From HGM11368 sp051883415 (GTDB taxonomy: Bacteria; Bacillota; Clostridia; Christensenellales; UBA3700), in NCBI GenBank assembly GCA_051883415.1, contig JBJETR010000022.1:1-55323 (forward strand): 55,323 nucleotides of DNA, given 5' to 3'. Positions 35,739 through 43,232 of the stretch are shown here, in pieces. The notes under the pieces were generated by a model. The model ran no database searches and was not told where the DNA came from. It saw only the letters and a program-made list of their open reading frames with translations. The position numbers and the translations under genes are program-made. Numbering within the stretch: position 1 is the stretch's first letter; each line of letters begins with the position of its first letter.

Positions 35739-36476
35739 ATGAAGACTTTTACCGTGTCCAAGGCAAGGTTTCTTGCCGTTACTGCAATCATGGTCGCAGT
35801 TTCATCTGTTTTGCGACTTCTCGAGTTCAACGTGCCGATTCTCCCTTCTTTTTTGAAGATGGATTTCTCACTGACACCCGCAATTATTTCGACGTACGCG
35901 CTAGGTCCCGTATCGGGTTTCTTAGTAGTATTGCTCACCGAAACGTTGTCGCTAATCAAGACCACAACTAGTGGCGTCGGTGAGATTTGCAACATAATGC
36001 TCGGCACTCTCATGGTCGTACCCGCAGGGCTTATTTACAATCGCCACACCACTTTCAAGGGTGCAATAGCGGGAGCTTTGACGGGCACCGTACTTATGTC
36101 GCTACTCAGCCTAGTCACCAATTATTTTATTACCTACCCAATCTATTACAACTTTATGCCTCAAGAGGTCATCTTGGGTATGTATCAAGCTATATTGCCA
36201 TCTGTCAAGAGCATTGTTCAATGTCTGTTGGTATTCAACTTGCCTCTCACCTTCTGCAAAGGCTTTGCGTCGTCGCTCGTCACCTTCTTGCTCTACAAGA
36301 GGCTCTCCACTATCATCAAGGGCGTCAAGAGCAAGACTCGCAAGGTTGAGCCCGAGACAGTCGCCGTTGCACCTACCGATACAACAACTTCCGAAATCGC
36401 AGCCGATTCCACTGCAGAGCAACCCGCCGAACTTACTCCATCCAACGACCAACCTACAGAGCAATCCAACCTATGA
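35739..36476 (+). CDS. ribU: riboflavin ECF transporter S component
   Basis: RibU is the membrane substrate-binding subunit that works with the shared EcfA/EcfT module to import riboflavin. Seen: the start KARFLAVTAIMVAVSSVLRLLEFNVPILPSFLKMDFSLTPAIISTYALGPVSG, the RibU hallmark, and NYFITYPIYYNFMPQ later; about six membrane segments. A 45-residue Thr/Glu/Pro/Ala-rich tail extends past the usual C-terminus. Control by the FMN riboswitch confirms the substrate class. Confidence 0.95.
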   Translation: MKTFTVSKARFLAVTAIMVAVSSVLRLLEFNVPILPSFLKMDFSLTPAIISTYALGPVSGFLVVLLTETLSLIKTTTSGVGEICNIMLGTLMVVPAGLIYNRHTTFKGAIAGALTGTVLMSLLSLVTNYFITYPIYYNFMPQEVILGMYQAILPSVKSIVQCLLVFNLPLTFCKGFASSLVTFLLYKRLSTIIKGVKSKTRKVEPETVAVAPTDTTTSEIAADSTAEQPAELTPSNDQPTEQSNL

Positions 36477-36495
36477 TTTGATTATTGCAACTCTA

Positions 36496-36520
36496 CTGCG
36501 TAACGCCAATCGTTACGCAG
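36496..36520 (+). terminator. terminator of ribU
   Basis: CTGCGTAACG-ccaat-CGTTACGCAG followed by TCTTTAT, 19 bp after the ribU stop. Confidence 0.75.
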
Positions 36521-36534
36521 TCTTTATATCAAAA

Positions 36535-36578
36535 ATCAAACCATAAATTCCTCTGCACAAAGTAATTTATGGTTTGAT
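36535..36578 (-). terminator. terminator of the Hsp70 operon
   Basis: Perfect 15-bp arms ATCAAACCATAAATT and AATTTATGGTTTGAT around a 14-nt loop, followed on the minus strand by TTTTGAT, 18 bp past the hsp70 stop. Confidence 0.75.
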
Positions 36579-36596
36579 ATTGTATATTGTTTATAT

Positions 36597-38117
36597 TTAT
36601 TGATTCTTTTTGATTTCTTTACAACCTAACTTATTTATTTTTTCATCTTCAAATATATCGGTGGAAAATTCAGGTGTAAATATTCCATCCTTACTCAATG
36701 CAAATTGCACGTAAATAGGAAAAGCTTCGCGCTTACCTTGATAGGTATCTGGTATTGTAACTTCATATGATATACTATTACTTCCTACTTCTTCTTCCAA
36801 TCTGGTTTCATAGCAATCATTCTCATATATGTCAAATATGACTTTATTCTCATCCATATTCTCATCCGTGATCTTATTAGGATAAAACTTATTTATATGG
36901 TTTTCTTTTTTGGGTATATTCGTACATATTTTTCCTTTTTTAAAATATGTGCCTTTCTTTATTAGATTATATATAACATCCTTTTCTTTTCTTTCATCAT
37001 AAGATAGTATTCCATAAGAGCATTGTGCTATATCGCTCACACTGCCTATCATATTAGTATAAACTGCAGCGCCTCTACATATTGCTCCGGAAGGGGCATG
37101 AAGAAACACATCATCGCATATATTTTTTTTCACAATAGCATCTTTAATTTGAGGCATATTACAAGCACCGCCAACCATCACAACTGCACCTATACTATTG
37201 CCTGCATTTTTTACGTTGGACACAACTCTATCCAATTCTGTCATAGCTCTATCTAGCAAAACTTTTGATGCCTCTTCAAAACTTTGCCTAGTATAATATA
37301 TTCTTTTTCCACCTCCATTACTATCAGTGTCTATTGAAATAGGATAAGAATCTTTAAATGATAATTGATGTTTTAATATAATAATATCATCCAATCGCTC
37401 TTCTTTTGTGGACACATTACCCATTTTATTTAATTCATCAAAGATAATATCATCCCAATTATTGCCACCCAAATCCGCTAATCCACCTTTATCAATTACA
37501 TCGTATTTATTTTTTTTAAAATTAAACTCGACAACAGTGATATCCAATGTTCCGCCACCCAAATCAAACACCAAAACAGTAGATGATTCTATCTTCTTTT
37601 TATATACTGTTTTTTGATAGTCAAAATATGACAATGCAGCAGCCACAGGTTCATTTATTACGTGCACTTTTTCCTCAGGTAAACCTGTAATATCCATTAC
37701 GGTTTCTTGCAAAAAACTATTATAATCTGTTGCAGTAATATATCCGTCTTTGATAGCAATAGGAGCAGTAATGGTAACTGTTTCAAATTCTTTGTCAATG
37801 CTAATACTTTTCGCTTTATTTATCAAATATGATAGATATCCTTCAACAATTTCTTCATAACAAAACTCCGCCCCATCAAGTATTGTCTCACCATTTGGAT
37901 TTTCTCTAAACGCTGTTTTCATATAATGGAAAAATTGGTATTTATCAGGGCCTCTAAAACATTCATTACCAAATCTTTTAATATCCTCATCATAATTATA
38001 TGCAAATAAGGAAGCCTCACCTTTGTCCAAATCACTTCCTATTAAAATAAAGGTTCTACCATCAATACAATTTGCTACCGAAGAATAGCACGTTCCAAAA
38101 TCAATACCCAAATTCAT
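36597..38117 (-). CDS. compact Hsp70-family chaperone
   Basis: A 506-aa Hsp70 that is not DnaK (about 610 aa). It has a full nucleotide-binding domain: phosphate-1 GIDFGTCYSSV (about 4-14), VINEPVAAALSYF (about 153-165), phosphate-2 VFDLGGGTLDITVVE (about 183-197) and adenosine motif VVMVGGACNMPQI (about 312-324). The substrate-binding part is reduced to about 125 divergent residues with no lid. It is the last gene of a three-gene operon behind a GrpE-like and a coiled-coil protein. The DNA is noticeably more AT-rich than the housekeeping genes. No CIRCE element is seen. A specialised client is likely but unknown. Confidence 0.9.
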   Translation of the reverse strand: MNLGIDFGTCYSSVANCIDGRTFILIGSDLDKGEASLFAYNYDEDIKRFGNECFRGPDKYQFFHYMKTAFRENPNGETILDGAEFCYEEIVEGYLSYLINKAKSISIDKEFETVTITAPIAIKDGYITATDYNSFLQETVMDITGLPEEKVHVINEPVAAALSYFDYQKTVYKKKIESSTVLVFDLGGGTLDITVVEFNFKKNKYDVIDKGGLADLGGNNWDDIIFDELNKMGNVSTKEERLDDIIILKHQLSFKDSYPISIDTDSNGGGKRIYYTRQSFEEASKVLLDRAMTELDRVVSNVKNAGNSIGAVVMVGGACNMPQIKDAIVKKNICDDVFLHAPSGAICRGAAVYTNMIGSVSDIAQCSYGILSYDERKEKDVIYNLIKKGTYFKKGKICTNIPKKENHINKFYPNKITDENMDENKVIFDIYENDCYETRLEEEVGSNSISYEVTIPDTYQGKREAFPIYVQFALSKDGIFTPEFSTDIFEDEKINKLGCKEIKKNQ

Positions 38118-38149
38118 TACTGTTTTTCTCCTTTATTTTTGTTATGATA

Positions 38150-38776
38150 TTATTGGCAATTGCCTTGGTTGTCATCCACCGTATTGCTATCTATATTTTC
38201 TTTTTCAGAATACTCATACACGACGATTTCTTCCATATACGAATATTCTTCTCCTTCTTTGCAACCAATCTTTTTGGTATACGCAACCTTATTGTTCAGT
38301 TCTTTATCTGCCGTAGGCATGTAAGTAATGATTGCTTTTTCGTTTTCCTCTATACTGTCCATAGGCTTATGCATCTTCAACTCGATACCGGCTATCGAAA
38401 AGGCACTTTCTAGTTGTTCAAACCTCACTTCCATTTGTTGTTTCAAGGTATTACAATCTTTGCTAACGCTCAAGTCTTTATACATCAACGACAGTATTGG
38501 CAATATCTCTTGCATTACGTCCTTTGCCGTAATTCTTTTGTTCAGTTTATCAATATCATCATTTAGATAGGCTATCAGTTTCATCTTCTGATTTAGCTTA
38601 TAATTTACGCCATTTTTAAACTCATCGAAAGCTTTTTCTATTATTTCAAAATCATTTGCCAATACTTCATCATCAATTACTTCTTGCACATTTTTACTTG
38701 CATCTTGCATGTTTTCACTGCCTTTTTTATTATAATGACATTCTTTATGTAAGTTATTGTTTTTCTTCCAACACAT
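38150..38776 (-). CDS. divergent GrpE-like protein, putative nucleotide exchange factor for the adjacent Hsp70
   Basis: A protein of about 208 aa. The central helix and C-terminal beta portion resemble GrpE: KDVMQEILPILSLMYKDL, then a helix EVRFEQLESAFSIAGIEL, then DSIEENEKAIITYMPTADKELNNKVAYTKKIGCKEGEEYSYMEEIVVYEY, where GrpE has its beta-wing that opens Hsp70. Similarity is weak and judged by eye. The gene lies 32 bp upstream of hsp70, which strongly supports the role. An upstream ATG at 38785 has only 1 nt to its AAGGAG; the ATG at 38776 has about 10 nt and is preferred. Confidence 0.6.
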   Translation of the reverse strand: MCWKKNNNLHKECHYNKKGSENMQDASKNVQEVIDDEVLANDFEIIEKAFDEFKNGVNYKLNQKMKLIAYLNDDIDKLNKRITAKDVMQEILPILSLMYKDLSVSKDCNTLKQQMEVRFEQLESAFSIAGIELKMHKPMDSIEENEKAIITYMPTADKELNNKVAYTKKIGCKEGEEYSYMEEIVVYEYSEKENIDSNTVDDNQGNCQ

Positions 38777-38799
38777 ATTCCCCATACTCCTTTAGATTC

Positions 38800-40002
38800 T
38801 TATTTTGACAAGAGTTCATCTTTTTTCTTTTTATACCCGATTATTGATAAATTACAGTTCTCAATCTGCCTATTAATGTTTTCCTTTTTCTTGTTATATG
38901 TATCTTCTATCATTTTAATATTTTTTTCTTTATTCTCATTTAATCTCCTAACTTGTTCTCGATAGTTATCTCTTATAGCTGTTTTTCTAGATATTTTATC
39001 TTTTTCAGTATCATCTTTGATTTTTGATATCGCATCATTTCTATCTTTTTTTGCTTTTTCAATATTGGCTTTTAATTGATTTTCTTCTTTATCTTTATCA
39101 TTTTTATAGGTATTCTCATTATTAATAATAGATTGATCAAGATTAGATATTTTCTCCTCCTCCCTATTGATTCCATCATCACAATTATCCAACCTAACCT
39201 GCAAATCGGTTTTTTGTGGTATATTTAAATTTCTAAATGCCTCCATAACTTCCCGGTGTTCTGTTCTCCTCTGGTTAGCCTCTTCTTCACATTTCCCGGA
39301 GAAACTTGCCAATGCATCCATTTCCTCTTCATGATATCTAGACAATTCATCTCTAATGTCACCAAAAGCTTGATAAAGCGGACTAATACTATCAGCAAAC
39401 ATTGATTTACATGCTCGCACAACAACATCAGGACTATTTTTTGCTATTTCGTCCTTCAATTCTCCGGCAATGCGATCTATGTAGTTCTTCATCTCGTCGA
39501 CAGTACTTTTTGCTATTTCATTCAATTGCTCGTTTTCATTTGCTGTCAACTCATCAAATTTACTATTAATGAGCTCTATGATTTCTTCTTGACTGAGGTT
39601 ATCGATTTCCTCTTCGGTTTTGTTCATCATATCCTCGATAGCCAACAATTTTACAAGTACCTTATCTTCCAAAACCTTATTGATTTCTTCGATTTCTTTT
39701 TGGTTTTCTTCTTGATTTTTTGCAACTACCTGGATTTGATCAGCCAACTTTTTTGATTGATCAGCTATTACTCTTTCCAATTTTTCATAATTTTCAGAGC
39801 CAATAATATTATCAAGTGCTTGCTTAAGTGCATTCGCAAGTTCATCAGAGTTTTTGATGTTATTCATGTCCATATATAATACTTTATTTGTATTATTACT
39901 TCCCACGTTCACATTAAAGAGTCTCTTAAGCCCGCGTTTAGGCAAGCCTTTTTCTTTCTCTTTACCATCAACAGTAACTATATTATCAATCTTTTTTCCC
40001 AT
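38800..40002 (-). CDS. long coiled-coil protein of the Hsp70 operon
   Basis: I do not recognise a family. It is 400 aa, hydrophilic, with no signal peptide or membrane segment. Residues about 80-200 form an amphipathic Glu/Lys/Asn-rich coiled coil, followed by a mixed middle (about 200-265, DISPLYQAFGDIRDELSRYHEEEMDAL-like helices) and a second coiled coil rich in Lys/Asp/Glu (about 275-395). An AAGGAGG ribosome binding site and a consensus promoter (40139-40167) precede it, so it heads the operon with the GrpE-like and Hsp70 genes and may be their client or adaptor. Confidence 0.75.
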   Translation of the reverse strand: MGKKIDNIVTVDGKEKEKGLPKRGLKRLFNVNVGSNNTNKVLYMDMNNIKNSDELANALKQALDNIIGSENYEKLERVIADQSKKLADQIQVVAKNQEENQKEIEEINKVLEDKVLVKLLAIEDMMNKTEEEIDNLSQEEIIELINSKFDELTANENEQLNEIAKSTVDEMKNYIDRIAGELKDEIAKNSPDVVVRACKSMFADSISPLYQAFGDIRDELSRYHEEEMDALASFSGKCEEEANQRRTEHREVMEAFRNLNIPQKTDLQVRLDNCDDGINREEEKISNLDQSIINNENTYKNDKDKEENQLKANIEKAKKDRNDAISKIKDDTEKDKISRKTAIRDNYREQVRRLNENKEKNIKMIEDTYNKKKENINRQIENCNLSIIGYKKKKDELLSK

Positions 40003-40138
40003 AACGTGCCTCCTTCAATCTCTTATCTTACGCTTTTTTAGCCGCCTAAAGTCTATATAATCTCAGCTTCAATTTGCTTTTGCTGTTATTATCGCAATCC
40101 GACCGGAGAGTCTTTTAAGACAATAACCCACCATTTAC

Positions 40139-40167
40139 ATTATATAGGCATAGGTTATTTTTGTCAA
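40139..40167 (-). promoter_or_regulatory. consensus promoter of the coiled-coil/GrpE-like/Hsp70 operon
   Basis: TTGACA (40162-40167), 17 bp, TATAAT (40139-40144) on the minus strand, both perfect. It leaves a 5' leader of about 130 nt. No CIRCE or CtsR-type operator was noticed. Confidence 0.85.
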
Positions 40168-40282
40168 TATGAAATTCAACTTATTTCTATCGACTTTGAT
40201 ATATTACTCATAGTACCACCGTCGCTTCGATACTATCGATTTGTCCGTTGACTGCGAAGTGGATATACCTAGTCGGTTGATA

Positions 40283-40972
40283 TCAATTGCAATTTATAAT
40301 CCCATCCTTGCAACTCACCAAATAGTGATTGCTAGAATAGCTCCATTCCTCTCCCTTTTCTATTTTTCGCCACTCGTCTTTAGTCCCTTGATATATAAAC
40401 GTAGAGGTCAACAAGCCTAATTCAAACGCCCCTACGCCGATACACGTTACGCTTGCAGGAACATTGCAAATGACGTATTTGTTAAATCCAAACAAACTCT
40501 GCTGTAGCGGATCGTTGGTCTTTGCTTCACAAAAAGCATATTCTGCTATAGCCAACGTACCCGTTATGATATTTATATTTTTGTTTTGGATTTTACCTTT
40601 ATACTTATACAGCACACGTCTCAAGTACACCAATCCGTCGGGCTGGCGGTCATACCAAGCAGTACCGAAAAAGGCATTGTATCCAACGCTAATCACGCTA
40701 CCGGGCATAACGATATTAGACAGCTTATTACAATTGGAGAATGCGCTACGCCCAATGCTAACCACACTGTCCGGGACAACAACGTCGGTCAAATTGCTAT
40801 TGCCAAAAAACGCCCTTGCTTCAATCTTCGTCACGCCGGGAGGTATTACCACTCTATCCTTAGTTCCTTTATATTTGAGCAGAACGCTTCCTTCTATTTC
40901 CATTTCGCTTTTGTCGTAATTTATCAACGCTTTTACCTCGTTTTGTTTTTGGTATCCATAGATATCCGTCAT
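40283..40972 (-). CDS. leucine-rich repeat protein (BspA/LRR_5 type), short
   Basis: A 229-aa protein built of LRR_5 units: VVIPPGVTKIEARAFFGNSNL, DVVVPDSVVSIGRSAFSNCNKL, NIVMPGSVISVGYNAFFGTAWYDRQPDG and later NVPASVTCIGVGAFELG. It ends with the cap STFIYQGTKDEWRKIEKGEEW...VSCKDG common in Clostridia LRR_5 proteins. Unlike the surface BspA proteins it has no signal peptide or anchor, so it should be cytoplasmic. A similar gene lies 32 bp upstream, probably a paralogue in the same transcript. Confidence 0.85.
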   Translation of the reverse strand: MTDIYGYQKQNEVKALINYDKSEMEIEGSVLLKYKGTKDRVVIPPGVTKIEARAFFGNSNLTDVVVPDSVVSIGRSAFSNCNKLSNIVMPGSVISVGYNAFFGTAWYDRQPDGLVYLRRVLYKYKGKIQNKNINIITGTLAIAEYAFCEAKTNDPLQQSLFGFNKYVICNVPASVTCIGVGAFELGLLTSTFIYQGTKDEWRKIEKGEEWSYSSNHYLVSCKDGIINCN

Positions 40973-41004
40973 CTCAGTACTTATTGCTTGAGCGACTATG
41001 CTAC

Positions 41005-42165
41005 CTATATATCAATCGGCTGTATAATATCTCCGTCAAGGCATTGAACCTTCATGCAATCGTCACGCAAGTTCCATCCCTCACCTTTCGGTATGGCATT
41101 CCACTGCTTCATCGTACCTTGATAGATTATTCTCTCCAGCCTTTTGCACCATAAAAAAGCCCTTTCTCCAATGCACTTGACGCTGCTAGGAACGATTATG
41201 CTTACTATCTTAAAGTTTTTGCCCAATGCCCATTGATATATTTCCGTTATATCGCCCGGCAAGGTCAATTCACTAGCGTTGCCTAAATATTTTACCAATA
41301 TTTTATCTTCGCCCTCGGTATAGATAACGCATCCGTCTTCATTGGTGGTCAGTCTACTTTCGCCTTCCTCTCTATATACGTTCTTAGCATAATAGCCCAC
41401 CAAGCCGTTATCTTCACTTCCTGCCGCTATATCGAGAGAAGACTTATCATGCACTTCTACTAGATTCTCGCAATAATCAAAAGCCCCATATTCTATAATA
41501 GTTACGTTTGCAGGTATTGTTATTGTAGTTAAACTATAACAGCAAAAAAATGCATGATATCCTATATTCTCTACGCTATTGCCTATAGTTACACTTGATA
41601 GGTTTTGACAAAAAGAAAAGGCGTTCATACCTATATTCTTTACCTTGTCTGGTATGGTTATTTTTTTCAATGCCCAACATTCCGCAAATGACTTATATCC
41701 TATATTTATCAAGCTATCGGGCAGAGTTACTGCAATCATATTGCTACAATGACAGAAAGCATAGTCTGCAATACCCACGGTCCCCTCTTTGATTACAAGT
41801 GAGGTGTCTTTAGGCATCTTTCCTTTGTATCCGACAGCGACCTTACCCGCATATACTACACCGTCGGGTTGATTGTTATACCAGGTAGTACCATAGAAGG
41901 CATACTCCCCGATACTAATAACGCTATCGGGTATTTTTATACTTTTGAGGTTACAAAATTCGAATGCGTCATAGCTAATATGAGTCACGCCGTCAGGTAT
42001 TACAACGTCAACATTTTTACCTTTGTAAACAACCAGCCTTGTGTCTTCTATGCCGAATTCTTTCTTGTCGTAGTTATCCAAAGTAACGACTTGACTATCT
42101 TGCCAATCGTTGTGGACGCGGTTTTTTTCTACCTTATTAGTTTCACCTTTATTTGACGTTTTCAT
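41005..42165 (-). CDS. leucine-rich repeat protein (BspA/LRR_5 type), long
   Basis: A 386-aa protein with about eight LRR_5 units, such as VVIPDGVTHISYDAFEFCNLKSIKIPDSVISIGEYAFYGTTW, AVTLPDSLINIGYKSFAECWALKKITIPDKVKNIGMNAFSFCQNL and TITIPANVTIIEYGAFDYC. A linker with YTEGEDKILVKYLGNASELTLPGDIT follows, then the cap IIYQGTMKQWNAIPKGEGW. No signal peptide or membrane segment is present. It shares architecture and the NQPDG(V/L)VY segment with the shorter gene downstream. GGAGGG ribosome binding site. Likely an intracellular binding or sensor scaffold; partner unknown. Confidence 0.85.
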   Translation of the reverse strand: MKTSNKGETNKVEKNRVHNDWQDSQVVTLDNYDKKEFGIEDTRLVVYKGKNVDVVIPDGVTHISYDAFEFCNLKSIKIPDSVISIGEYAFYGTTWYNNQPDGVVYAGKVAVGYKGKMPKDTSLVIKEGTVGIADYAFCHCSNMIAVTLPDSLINIGYKSFAECWALKKITIPDKVKNIGMNAFSFCQNLSSVTIGNSVENIGYHAFFCCYSLTTITIPANVTIIEYGAFDYCENLVEVHDKSSLDIAAGSEDNGLVGYYAKNVYREEGESRLTTNEDGCVIYTEGEDKILVKYLGNASELTLPGDITEIYQWALGKNFKIVSIIVPSSVKCIGERAFLWCKRLERIIYQGTMKQWNAIPKGEGWNLRDDCMKVQCLDGDIIQPIDI

Positions 42166-42188
42166 TTGTCCCTCCTACTCTCAACTTA

Positions 42189-42224
42189 TCCCAAAAGCTA
42201 TACGACGTCGTATAGCTTTTGGGA
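42189..42224. repeat. 36-bp perfect palindrome between the membrane-protein and LRR genes
   Basis: Arm TCCCAAAAGCTATACGAC is directly followed by its exact reverse complement, with no spacer. As RNA it would form a long hairpin with a minimal loop. It lacks a U-tract, so it is not an ordinary terminator. It lies 24 bp upstream of the long LRR gene. Confidence 0.9.
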
Positions 42225-42294
42225 CTGAGATATTATCACAACTTACAAAGTTCTACTCTACCTTGCTGTCAAGACCATTTTCTTGATTACTGTC

Positions 42295-42987
42295 TTAGTT
42301 ATCTTCAGCATTATCATTGTTTTGATTATTGTCTTGATCAGTAGTATATTCGTTGACGATTACTACGTTTTTGTTGCCATGTCCCCAATTTATATTGGTT
42401 ATCTTTCCGATTAGAGGATATCTTTCTTGTTTTTTCAGTTCATTAGCATATATTTCTTCTAAATTATTGCCTATTATTAGTTCTTGTTCACTCTTGTTAT
42501 CCTCATTTACCTCATATAGAAAGAATATAATGCCTAACGTAAAATCTAAAGTACCAATAAAATCTCTAATTGTTTCAACTGCTTCACCTACAATAACTTT
42601 GCATGCAATCAAAATCGTTAACGTTAGAGCTGCTACAGCAAAAGGCACCAAGACAGCAATATAACATTTTAATCTAAAAGTCTTGTTCTCTTTCTTTATG
42701 CGCCTTACGTTCAATTCCATACCGATATTTTTTACCCATCTGCTAACTTCTAATTTTATATCCCTCAATTCTTCTTCGAGATTACGGTCGACTAGTCTGC
42801 TAGTATTAAAATATCCGTTGTTATGGAACTCTTCTATACTACTCAAATTGGTCAATTCTTGATCATCAGGAATAGACGTCAAGATATTTTTAATATCATT
42901 TATGAGAGTTTTAATGTTAGCGTTATCTCCTGTATAATTGAGATTACTCATAAACGTCTTTTTGTCGAAAAACTTGTTTTTTGCCAT
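42295..42987 (-). CDS. two-TM membrane protein of unknown function
   Basis: Unrecognised; 230 aa. A charged N-terminal cytoplasmic region with helices (residues 1-100) is followed by two hydrophobic segments, CYIAVLVPFAVAALTLTILIACKVIV (about 107-132) and a weaker DFIGTLDFTLGIIFFLYEV (about 142-161). A hydrophilic tail of about 70 residues ends in Asn/Asp-rich sequence. A strong AAGGAG ribosome binding site precedes the ATG. It heads the LRR subcluster and could be the membrane anchor of the system. Confidence 0.7.
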   Translation of the reverse strand: MAKNKFFDKKTFMSNLNYTGDNANIKTLINDIKNILTSIPDDQELTNLSSIEEFHNNGYFNTSRLVDRNLEEELRDIKLEVSRWVKNIGMELNVRRIKKENKTFRLKCYIAVLVPFAVAALTLTILIACKVIVGEAVETIRDFIGTLDFTLGIIFFLYEVNEDNKSEQELIIGNNLEEIYANELKKQERYPLIGKITNINWGHGNKNVVIVNEYTTDQDNNQNNDNAEDN

Positions 42988-43109
42988 ATTCTTTCTCCTT
43001 AGGTGTTTTTGACTTCAAGCCCAACGTGTATCCGTTCACCCGTTAGGCTTCATTATTTGTTATAATTTCGTATTCTCACAAGCCCCTTACTTATTTTATA
43101 CACCTCCCT

Positions 43110-43201
43110 TTCGCTCTTCCAACCGTGATACGTTGTCACAACGCTTGCAGTCTAGTATAGTTATGACTCCCAATAGCGTATCACGACGTTGGAAGCGAAA
43201 A
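43110..43201. repeat. long imperfect inverted repeat in the spacer between the RuvB-like and membrane-protein genes
   Basis: The left arm TTCGCTCTTCCAAC-CGTGATACG (43110-43132) pairs with the complement of the right arm CGTATCACGACGTTGGAAGCGAA (43177-43199), with two small bulges and a loop of about 44 nt. On the minus strand it follows the RuvB-like stop and precedes GGGAGGTG and a TATAAA, where a weak promoter for the membrane-protein gene could lie. It may be a structured RNA or a processing site. Confidence 0.65.
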
Positions 43202-43232
43202 TTTGGCTTTTGAGTATACGTTGTTATTACTG

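Noticed and set aside
36597..38117. DnaK of the heat-shock operon
   Set aside because: About 100 residues too short, no lid, no dnaJ or CIRCE element, and neighbours unlike the dnaK operon.
40003..40130. CIRCE or CtsR operator in the Hsp70 operon leader
   Set aside because: Only a short GTCTTttAAGAC palindrome is present; the consensus heat-shock operators are not.
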